From positions 7,514 through 71,513 of the forward strand of contig CAYLYZ010000015.1 in NCBI GenBank assembly GCA_964387885.1: a stretch of DNA of 64,000 nucleotides. The letters run 5' to 3'. Below are positions 50,601-62,600 of the stretch, piece by piece. The notes below the pieces were generated by a model. The model was not told the origin of the DNA, made no database searches, and was given only the letters and a program-made list of their open reading frames with translations. The position numbers and the translations under genes are program-made. How positions within the stretch are numbered: the first letter of the stretch is position 1; each line of letters starts with the position of its first letter. Source of the stretch: JABGPL01 sp964387885. GTDB taxonomy: Bacteria; Electryoneota; AABM5-125-24; Hatepunaeales; Hatepunaeaceae.

Positions 50601-53600
50601 AGTTGAACTTGAATTCGGACAAAGACAGGCATACACGGTTAATTTCTCACCTGAAGATGTAGGTGAGTACGAGGGTGTTGTTCATATCACTTCAAATGAT
50701 CCTGTTAATGAGGTCGTTGATATTACTCTTGCCGGTTTATGCGAGGAAGCTCCGTTACCTCCTGCAATATCCGTTGATCCGGGCGCTCTTGATTTCGGTC
50801 GCGCCGTTGTCGGTGAACAACTCAGCCTGCCAGTGACAATCAGCAACGAAGGTGAAGAACCGCTGATTATAGAAGGCATTGATGTTCCTGATGAGAATTT
50901 CAGCAGCAATTTTGAAAATGAGTTCGAGATTGCGGAAGGTGAGGCAGCCGATGTTCAGTTCATCTTCGAGCCAAATGAAAGCGGAGAACTTGAAGCCATT
51001 GGTACAATCCGCTCAAATGATCCCGAGAATGGTGAGGTGCAGGTCGCTCTGGCTGGTCTTGGATTCATCCCGGGAGAAGTTCCTCATTATGAATTTGCAG
51101 AGAATGAATTAAATATGAGCATCCTTATTACGGGTGCCACATTAGACGGCGAACTGCTTGTGAGGTGGGACGAAGTTGCCGTCTTCACGCCGGCAGATCT
51201 GTGCGCAGGTGGCGGATTTATTCCTGAAGATTTTCCTGATCAGGCATTGGGAATTGCCGCATGGGGTGCAGAGCAGGGTGAAGAAAACGGATTCCAGGTC
51301 GGAGAAAATATTGAGTTCCGAGTATGGGATCACATGGCAGAGGTCGAAGCAATTGCCGATATCACCGTCATCAACGGAGTCGCTCCTGTTTACCAGGCTA
51401 ATGGATTTCTTGTTGTGGAATTGGAAGCCCACAGCAGAGCAACACCAAATATGGAGATTGATGATGAACCTCATGATTTCGGAGTGGTTGCTGTCGGTGA
51501 AGTTGCAGAATGGAATGTCGAAATTCGAAATACCGGTGAGGCTGATCTAATCATTGGAGAAATGGTGACTGATGGCGCCTATTTCACAGTGAACTTTGAA
51601 GAAGAGGCTGTTGTCGAACCTGATGCCCAGATTGAATTTGTTGTGACATTTGCCCCCGAAGAAGAGGGTGTGTTTGAAGGCACATTATGGATGGCAACCA
51701 ACGATCCCGATTATAATGTACTCGAGATCCAACTTATTGGACGTACCTTCGAACCGCAGGAACAACAGGCTATTATCGTTGTCGAACCGGATGAGCTGGC
51801 TTTCGGTCGTGTCATTGTAAATGAAGAGCGGACACTTGCCTTGACAATCTCAAATGAAGGTGATGATATCCTTGTTGTCGACGCTGTAGACATTGACAAT
51901 GAAGTATTCACTTCCGATTTCGAAGGTGAATTTGAAGTTGAACCGGGAGCAAACACCCAGTTAAATGTCACATTTACACCTGATGATGGTATTGATTATC
52001 AGGGCAATTTAGTTATCGGATCAAATGATCCGGATAATGAAGCTTTTGCAGTTCAACTTACCGGTTCAGGTGTTATTCCGGGTGAGGATAGACACTTCAG
52101 GTTCCCACGTACCGATGCAAACATGAGCATACTGGTTATGGAAGCGCTACTGAACGGTGAATCACTCGTCGAGAATGACGAAATTGGTGTCTTTACACCT
52201 GATGGAGTATGTGCGGGTGGTTCAGTTATTACACCTGAATTCCCGGATGAACCCGTTGGAATCGCGGCTTGGGGAGCAGAACAGGGACAGAATAACGGAT
52301 TCGAACCTGGTGAACCACTGGCATTCCGCGTTTGGGATTTTGACGCTGATTTTGAGGTTGAGGCAGAATTTCAAGTACGTAATGGAGTTGATCCTGAATA
52401 CGTAGCAAACGGATTCCTTGTTATAGAAATGACTGCAGAGGGAGAACCTGAACCAAGACCTGATATCTTCCTTCCTGAAGACAGTCACGATTTCGGAGTA
52501 GTTCCTGTTGGTGAATCCGGCGAGTGGAACATGACAATTGAGAATCATGGAGAAGGAGACCTGATTATCCTTGACATGGACATCGTTGGAAGACACTTCT
52601 CGGTAGACTTCGACGAAGAAGTCATTATCGCCGCTGAAAACGGAAGCGAATTTACACTTGGATTCACACCTGAGGAAGACGGTGTGTTTGAAGCAACCCT
52701 TCAAATAACATCAAACGATCCGCAAGATGATCTTCTTGAAGTCACACTTACAGGCCGAACCGAAGAACCCGGTGGTGCTCCCGTAATTATTGTTGAACCC
52801 GCTGAATTGAACTTCGGAAGGGTTATTGTTGACGATGCCGGAGTTAGAAACCTGACAATTACCAATGAAGGTGAAGAAGACCTGGTAATTGACGCAATGG
52901 ATTTGGAAGAAGGTGCATTCAGCGTCGATTTCGAAGCCCAGATTCAGGTGGCCGGTGGTGAGTCTGTCGAAATTCCTGTCGTTTTCGAACCTGTCGCAAG
53001 GGAAGAATACGCTGCAGATCTGACAATACATTCTAACGATCCGGAAAACCCTGATATTATTGTTGCGCTTTCAGGAACAGGATTTGTGCCGGGTGAGGAT
53101 GTGTTCTACGAATTTGCACGTACCGACGCTAACATGAGCATCCTTGTAATGGAGGCTATCCTCAATGGCGAATCCCTTGTCGAGAACGATGAGATTGGCG
53201 TCTTCACCCCTGGTGGATTATGTGCAGGTGGTTCTGTAATCCCGGCTGAATTCCCTGATGAAGCTGTTGGAGTTGCTGCATGGGGTGCAGAACAGGGACA
53301 GGAAAACGGATTTGCTGTAGGGGATGAGATTACATTCCATGTCTATGACCTTGATACAGGACTTGAAGGTGAGGCAGCATTTGAAGTAATAAATGGAGTG
53401 GAACCTGTCTATCAAGCCAACGGCTTTATGGTGGTAACAATTTCAGCCGAACTCGAAGCTGAACCGGAACCCGCTATCGAAGTTAATGCTGATGCACATG
53501 ATTTCGGTGAGGTTGAAATCGGTGACGCTGCTGAATGGATGCTGGTTGTATCCAGCGTAGGTGATGCAGATCTGGTCATCGAGGATATAATGATCGAGGG

Positions 53601-56600
53601 AGATTTCTTCCTCGTTGAATTCGGGGAAGATGTTATCCTCGCACCTGATGAATCTGCTGAATTTGCAATTGTTTTCGCTCCTGAGGCAGAAGGTGAATTT
53701 AATGCAAGACTTACAATTAGCTCAAACGCCGGTCAGGTAGATATAGCATTGAGTGGTCAAACACCAATGGAACCGGTTCCTCCCGCAATAATAGTTGATC
53801 CGGAAGCTATAGACTTCGGTGACGTTGAGTTGGGAAATGCTCGCAATAGATTAGTAACAATTAGCAATAACGGTGAACAACCACTGACAGTCGATGCGAT
53901 AAACCTCGATGAAGGAGCTTTCAGCGTTGACTTTAATGACCCAATTGAGATTGAAGGTGGAGGTGCAGTTGAAATTACTGTGACATTCGCACCGGAAGAA
54001 CTTGGTGATTTTGATGCAAACATGGCAATCAACTCCAACGATCCCGATAATGACGTGGTTATTGTCGCTCTCACCGGATCGGGAGTAGAAGCCGGTCAGG
54101 ACTTTGTTTGGGAATTTGAACGAACTGATGTAAACATGAGCATCCTTGTGATGGAAGCTCTGTTAAATGGTGAATCACTGGTTGAAGGTGACAGAATCGG
54201 TGTGTTTACACCTGCTGGATTATGCGGTGGATTTTCCGAAGTTCCCGCTGGATTCCCGGACGATGCGATTGGAGTTGCAGCCTGGGGTGCTGAACAGGGA
54301 CAGGAAAACGGTTTCCAGATTGGTGAGGACCTGAACTTCCGTGTATGGGACGTTGATGCAGATATTGATGTTGCTGCGGATGCCGAAGTAATCAACGGCG
54401 TTGAACCCGTCTTTGCCGCCAATGGCTTCTTAGTTGTAAACCTGAATGCCGAAGGTGAACAAGAACTGGATCCCCCGGCTATTGTGGTTGATCCGCAAGC
54501 AATTGATTTTGGTGATGTGGAAGTCGGAAGGAACCGCAGCATTGAGGTTACAATTGGCAATAACGGAGATGAAAATCTCGTAGTTGAAGCAGTTGATCTC
54601 GAAGAAGGAGTTTTCGCTGTCGATTTCAACGAAGCTATTGAGATCGAGGGCGGTGCCGCTGTTGTGTTAGCGGTAACATTCACTCCTGAAGCGGTTGAAG
54701 ATTTCGCTGCTGAGATGACAATTCGGTCCAACGATCCGGATAACGGTGCAGTAGTAGTTGCTCTTGTTGGAACGGGTATTGAAGAAGGGCAACGATTTGA
54801 TTGGGACTTTGAGCGAACAGATGTAAACATGAGCATTCTTGTAATGGAAGCTCTTCTGAACGGTGAATCGCTTGTAGAAGGTGACTTCATAGGTGTATTT
54901 ACACCCGCCGGTTTATGTGCTGGAAATAGTGAAGTTCCTGCTGGATTCCCGGACGAAGCGATTGGAGTTGCTGCATGGGGTGCTGAACAAGGACAGGAAA
55001 ATGGTTTCCAGATTGGTGAAGACCTGAACTTCCGCGTATGGGACGTCGATGCAGATATTGATGTTGCTGCGGATGCACAGGTTATTAACGGTGTCGAACC
55101 CGTCTTTGCTGCTAATGGCTTCCTTGTCGTCAACCTCTCTGCTGAGGGTGAAGTTGAACCTGAACCGGACATTGTAGTTGAAGAAGATGCTCACGACTTC
55201 GGTGAAGTTGCAATTGGGGATGCTGCCGAATGGCAGATGAATGTTGCCAATGCAGGTGATGCTGACCTTATGATTAATGCAATGGTCATCGATGGAGATT
55301 ACTTCACGGTTAACTTCGGTGAGGAAATTGCGATAGCACCGGGTGAAGCGTCAGAGTTCACCGTTATATTCTCACCTGAAGAAGAAGGTGAATTTGCCGC
55401 TACCCTGACAATTCAATCCAACGACGGAAATGTCGATGTCGCATTGAGTGGTCGCACACCTGAACAACAGGTTGACCCACCTATGATTGTCCTCGATCCG
55501 GAAGCACTCGAGTTCGGTCGCGTTGCAGTTGACGGTGACCGCAGCCTTGCAGTGACAATCACGAATGGTGGTGATGAATTACTTGTAATCGATGCAATCG
55601 ATCTCGAAGAGGGAGTATTTAATGCCGATTTCAACGATCCGATAGAAATCGAAGGAGGTCAGGCTTTCGAGTTAGTTGTTACCTTTGCACCGATAGCTGC
55701 AGAAGATTATGCTGCCGATATGACGATTAACTCAAACGATCCTGAAAATGATGCCGTAGTTTTACCTCTCGCCGGTACCGGATTTATACCCGGTGAAGAG
55801 CCGCACTTCGTGTTCGATATAACTGATGTCAACATGAGCATGCTTGTCACTGAAGCTCTGCTGAATGATGAAACATTAGTCGAGGGTGACGAAATTGGCG
55901 CATTCACCAACGGTGGATTATGTGCCGGAGGTAGTATTGTTCCCGCTGTATTCCCTGATGAACCAATGGGAGTTGCCGGATGGGGCGCAGAACAGGGACA
56001 GGAAAATGGTTTTGTTGCTGGTGAAGATCTAAACTTCCGCTTCTGGGATTTTGAAGCAGAAGCTGAGTTTGAAGCGGAGATCGTTCAGGTTGTGAATGGT
56101 ATTGAACCAGTCTTTGTCGGCAACGGCTTTATTGTCCTCAGGCTTGCAGCTGAAGGTGAAGTTGAACTTGATCCACCTGCAATTGTTGTTGACCCACAGG
56201 CACTCGACTTTGGTGATGTTGAGCTGGATGATGATCGCAGCCTCGAAGTGACCATTGGCAATAATGGTGATGAAATACTGGTCGTCGATGCTGTTGACCT
56301 TGAGGATGGAGTTTTCGTTGTTGATTTCAACGAAGCTATTGAGGTAGAGGGTGGTGCCGCAGTTGTTTTAACGGTAACTTTCACTCCTGAAGCAGTTGAA
56401 GATTACGCTGCTGATATGACAATACGCTCAAATGATCCTGATAACGATGCTGTAGTAGTCGCCCTTGCCGGTTCTGGTGTTGAAGAAGGCCAGGAGGAGT
56501 TCATTTGGGAATTTGACCGTACTGACGTAAACATGAGCATCCTCGTTATGGAAGCTCTGTTAAATGGTGAATCCCTTGTTGAAGGTAATAGAGTTGGAGT

Positions 56601-59600
56601 CTTTACACCAGCCGGACTTTGCGGAGGCTTCAGTGACGTTGGACCCAACTTCCCTGATGAAGCTCTTGGAGTTGCAGCATGGGGTGCAGAACAAGGTCAG
56701 GAAAATGGTTTCCAGCCTGAGGAGGAACTGAACTTCAGGTTATGGGATGGGGATGCCGGTCTCGATGTAGCTGCAGATGTAGAGGTTATCAACGGTGTAG
56801 AACCTGTATTTATTGGTAACGGCTTCCTCGTTGTTAACCTCTCGGCTGAAGGTGATGTTGAACCCGAACCTGACATTGTAGTCGAAGAAGATGCTCACGA
56901 CTTCGGTGAAGTTGCAATTGGAGACGCTGCCGAATGGCAGATGAATGTTGCCAATGCCGGTGACGCTGATCTGATGATTAATGCAATGGTCATCGATGGA
57001 GATTACTTCACGGTCAACTTCGGTGAGGAAATTGCGATAGCACCGGGTGAAGCGTCTGAATTCACAGTTACATTCTCACCTGAAGAAGAAGGTGAATTTG
57101 TCGCAACCCTGACGATCCAGTCCAACGACGGAAATGTTGATGTTGCATTAAGTGGCAACACACCTGAACAACAGGTTGACCCGCCAACGATAGTCCTCGA
57201 TCCGGAAGCACTCGACTTCGGTCGTGTTGCAGTTGAAGATGACCGCAGCCTTGCGGTGACAATCACTAACGGTGGTGATGAATTATTGATTATCGATGCA
57301 ATCGATCTTGAAGAGGGTGTTTTCACTGTCGATTTCAATGATCCAATAGAAATCGAAGGTGGTCAGGCTTTCGAATTAGTCGTTACGTTTGCCCCTGAAG
57401 CCGCTGAAGATTACGCTGCCGATATGACGATTAACTCAAACGATCCCGAAAATGGTGCAGTAGTTGTACCTCTTGCAGGTACCGGATTTATACCCGGTGA
57501 GGAACCCCATTTCCAGTTTGATATCACCGATATCAATATGAGTATGCTGATTACCGAAGCCTTGCTGAATGATGAGTCATTAGTCGAGGGTGACGAAATT
57601 GGCGCATTCACCAATGCAGGTCTTTGTGCAGGTGGTAGCATAGTTCCCGCTGTATTCCCGGATGAGCCGATGGGTGTAGCTGGCTGGGGAGCAGAACAGG
57701 GTCAGGAAAATGGTTTTCAGGCAAACGAGGACCTGAACTTCCGCTTCTGGGACTTCGAAGCTGAAGAAGAGTTTGAAGCTGAAATCGTGCAGGTTGTTAA
57801 CGGCATTGAGCCGCGCTTCCAGGGCAATGGCTTTATTGTCCTCAGGCTCGCAGCAGAGGGTGAAATAGATCCCGATCCTCCCATTATCGACGTTGATCCT
57901 CAGGCAATCGATTTCGGTGTAGTTGAAATTGGTGATGACGTTAGTAGAGAAATCACGATCGGTAATAATGGTGACGAAATGCTGGTTGTGGATGCTATCG
58001 ATCTGGCAGAAGGAGTCTTCACAGTCAACTTCAACGATCCGATTGAAATTGAGGGTGGGGATGCCGCTCAGATCGTTGTAACCTTCACCCCTGAGGCTGA
58101 AGAAGACTATGCTGCTGATATGACCATTAACTCAAACGATCCCGAAAATGATGCTGTTATTGTTGCACTTGCCGGATCAGGTGTTGAAGCCGGACAGGAA
58201 TTCCTTTGGGAATTTGAGCGAACTGACGTAAACATGAGCATCCTCGTTATGGAAGCTCTTCTGAACGACGAATCTCTTGTTGAAGGAGATAGAGTAGGCG
58301 TCTTCACTCAGGCTGGACTCTGTGCCGGTTTCAGTGATGTTGAGGCAGATTTCCCGGATGAAGCACTTGGCCTGGCTGCATGGGGTGCAGAACAGGGTCA
58401 GGAAAATGGATTCCAGATTGGTGAAGATCTGAACTTCAGGTTATGGGACCAGGATGCCGACCTTGATGTTGCCGCAGATGTTCAGGTTATCAACGGTGTC
58501 GAGCCAATCTTCGCTGCTAATGGTTTCTTAGTTGTGAACCTTTCCGGAGCAGGTCAGGTTGAACCTGAACCGGAAATTGTGGTTGAAGATGCACATGAAT
58601 TCGGGGAGGTTGAAATTGGTGACAATGCCGTTTGGCAGATGAACGTCGCCAATGCCGGTGATGCGGATCTGGTAATTGACACGATGATTATTGAGGGTGA
58701 TCACTTCACGGTGGACTTCGATGAGGAAGTAATTATTGCCGCAGGTGATGAATCCGAATTCACAATTACATTTGCTCCTGAGGAAGAAGGTGAATTTGCA
58801 GCAACCCTAACTATTCAATCGAACGATGGAGATATAGAAGTTGCTCTCAGTGGTTCAACACCAATGGAACCCGACGAACCTCCGATGATTGCACTTGATC
58901 CCGAAGCACTTGAGTTCGGACGTGTCGCAGTAGATGGAGACCGCACTCTTGAACTGATGATCACCAATGGTGGTGATGAATTGTTGGTAATTGATGCAGT
59001 CGACCTTGAAGAAGGAGTCTTCACAGTCGACTTCAACGATCCGATTCCAATTGAAGGTGGTCAGGCATTTGGCTTAGAAGTCACATTCGCACCGGATGCG
59101 GCAGAAGACTTTGCAGCAGATATGACAATTCACTCCAACGATCCCGATAATGATGCAGTGGTTGTGCCATTGGCAGGTACAGGATTCGTACCGGGTGAAG
59201 ATCCGCATTTCGTGTTTGACATAACTGATGTTAACATGAGCGTGCTGATTACCGAAGCGTTACTCGGTGGTGAGTCTTTAATTGCCAACGATGAGGTCGG
59301 ATTGTTTACCAACGACGGCCTTTGCGCCGGTGGTGGTCCTGTTCCGGAAGAATTCCCCGATGAAATGATGGGCATTGCCGCCTGGGGAGCTGAGCAGGGG
59401 CAGGGTAACGGTTTTGAAGTTGGTGAAGATCTGAATTTCAGGTTCTGGGATCTTGATGCAGAATTGGAAATCGAAGCAGATATCACCGAGGTAGTAAATG
59501 GAGTTAACCCCGTCTTTGCAGCCAACGGTTTCATTTTGGTGCGTCTCGCAGCCGAAGTTGAACCAGAACCGGATATCTTTATTGAGGACGACGCCCACCA

Positions 59601-62600
59601 CTTCGGACGTGTCAACGTAGGTGAAGAAGCCGAATGGTTGTTGAACATCAACAACAACGGTGAAGCAGACCTGGTAATCAATGCAATGGAAATAGAAGGA
59701 CAATACTTCACTGTCAACTTTGACCAGGAAGTTATATTGCAACCGAATCAGGGGCGTGGTTTCATGACTACTTTCGCACCGGAAGAGGAAGGATTCTTTG
59801 AAGCGACATTAACCATTACTTCTAACGATCCGGATGAAGGTGTGATAGAATTCATGCTAACCGGTACAACACTTGAAGAAGACCAACCTCCGGTGATAGT
59901 TGTTTCCGATGAAGACCTTAACTTCGGTCAGGTATTCCTCGGACAGGAACGCAACCTCGAACTGACAATCAGCAACGATGGTGACGAATTCCTGATGATC
60001 GACGCAATCGATCTTGGTAATGAAGTTTTCTCAACCGATTTCCAGAACGTCCTTGAAGTTCCGGGTGGTGAATCAGGGGTATTGACGGTAACATTCACAC
60101 CTGACGAGCGTGGTCTGGTCGAAGCGGATATGACAATTCATTCCAACGATCCTGACAACGACGCTGTTGTAGTCGGACTTGCCGGATTCGGTTTCGATCC
60201 TGAGGAAGACAGGCACTTTGAATTTGGAATCACCGACGTCAACATGAGCATCCTCATTACGGAAGCAACGTTAAACGAGGAGTCACTTGTTGAGAACGAT
60301 GAGGTCGGACTGTTTACCAATGCCGGATTGTGTGCCGGTGGCGACAGAGTACCTGCAAACTTCCCGGATGAACCTATGGGAACCGCTGCATGGGGTGCTG
60401 AACAAGGACAGGAAAACGGATTTGCTGCTGAGGAAGAACTGAATTTCCGGTTCTGGGATCACGCTGCTGATTATGAAGTTGTTGTTGAAGAAGTAATTGT
60501 TATCAACGGAGTTGATCCTGTCTTTAACGGAAATGGCTTCATGGTCTGTGAGTTGCATGCTGTCGGAGCACCGGACGTTGAAGTTTCCGATCTGGATCAC
60601 GATTTTGGACCTGTCCTGATAGGTTCATCAGTTGATTGGAATTTCACAATAACAAATACCGGATTTGGTGACCTCATAATACCCGCTATGGAAGCTGAAG
60701 GATTAGGATTCTCAGTTGATTTTGAGGATGAAGTTACCATCGCGACCGGTGAATCTTCCGAGTTTACAATCACTTTTGCTCCGGAAGAAGTTATGGGATA
60801 TGAGGGCACAGTTACCATCACAACCAATGTGGAAGGCAACGAGGAAATCGTTATTGACCTCACTGGTTCAGGAACCGAAGACAGAGAACCTGAAATCACA
60901 CTTGAACGTGATCGCTTGAACTTCGGTGTTTTAGCAGTAGGTGACAACCGAATGCTGGAGCTGATAGGTGAAAACACCGGTAATGGAGTTCTGGAAATCG
61001 CCCAGTTGGAAATCGCAGGTGACGGTTTCTCGATTGAAGTCGAAGAACTTCAGGTCGATCCCCATCAGGAATTCATTATTGAAGTCACATTCACCCCTGA
61101 GGAAGTACAGGTTTACAACGGTTCACTGACGATCTTTTCCAACGATCCCGATAACGGTGAAGTTGTAGTTGCCCTTACCGGTGAAGGTATCGATATTGGA
61201 GAAAACGAACCTCCGGAAGTTGTAAATCCGATTGATGACGTTGCCCGTGATGAGGATGAAGGTGCATTCGATATCGTTGATCTCGATGATGTATTCATGG
61301 ATCCCGATGATGATAACCTTGAGTTCTCCTTCGAGGTTCAGGATGATGATAATCTTGGGCTTGCAATTGACGGAAATAACGTCCTGAGCATGAACCCGGT
61401 TGAACATTACTTCAATGCTGATGGTCTCGAAGTTACAATAATTGCAGATGATGGTCAGGGGCAGGCAGCATTTGTTATGCAGTTGGGCAATCCTCAGTAC
61501 AGAAATGTCGGACGCGGAATTGACTTCCGATCCAGAAGCATGCGGTCGATCTACAACGCACCGTATGATCCGTATCGTGATGACACGGCAGAGGATATGT
61601 TTACGGTTACCGTTCGTCCCATTAACGATGCGCCCGTATGGGTGGATTATCCCGAAGAACTTGTTCAGGAAAATGTGGGTGATGTTGTCTTCTTCTTCCT
61701 CGGAGCTGAAGACCCTGATCAATTATTCGGTGGTGAAGATCAGTTGACAATCCGTTGGGGTGATGATGACGGTTTGATTGATAGGGAGGCAGATCTCACT
61801 GATAACGAAGACAATACTGCTGACTTTGATTGGGCAACAGGAGCAGATGATGCCGGTCGCTACAATCCGACATTTATTGTTGAGGATGAGGCCGGATTAA
61901 CTGATGAAGTCGAGGTTGAAATCTTAGTATTCACCTCAAACCCGATTATCCATGTTCCCACTGAAAATCCCGAGTTCGTTGTTGATCCGAATCCAAACGA
62001 AAATGAGGAACTCGTACTCCAGTTCATTGCCGATGATATGGACAACGATCCCGAAGAACTGAGATGGGCTGTTGGCAATAATGATTTACCGGATGGATGG
62101 GAATTTGATGACCATCAGGACGGTGAAGCAGAATTCGCCTGGACGCCAACATTTGATGACCAGGGAGTGTATTCTGCTGTATTTATTGTAAGGGATCCCC
62201 AGGATAATACCGACGCAATCACAGTGACGTTTAACGTCATTCACGTTCCACGACTTGTCTTGGTCATCGATCCGGATGGTGTTTCAGATGGTGACTTCTG
62301 GGCAACTAACCAGGATGAGGGAGACTTACTTGATATTACGATTGGTTCACTCAACCCGGATGGAAATGACATTTTCTGGAACGATGGGGCCCAAGATGCC
62401 GCATTAGCAGATTGGCCGGGTGATCCTGTCATTAATCGTGATAATGGAAATCTGAGACGATTGCAATGGACTCCTCCTTTCGATGCTGCTAATGATGATC
62501 CATATGAAGTATTGTTTAGTATTCAGTCAGAAGCAGGTGAAGATGAGTTATTAGTTCAGATCACTGTCATTGATCACAACCCCCAACCACGGATAGTTAA

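Noticed and set aside
54096..55172. 358-codon antisense frame within the giant gene
   Set aside because: A Ser/Thr/Pro-rich shadow of the repeated acidic coding strand; similar shadows recur in every module, with no ribosome site or known motif.
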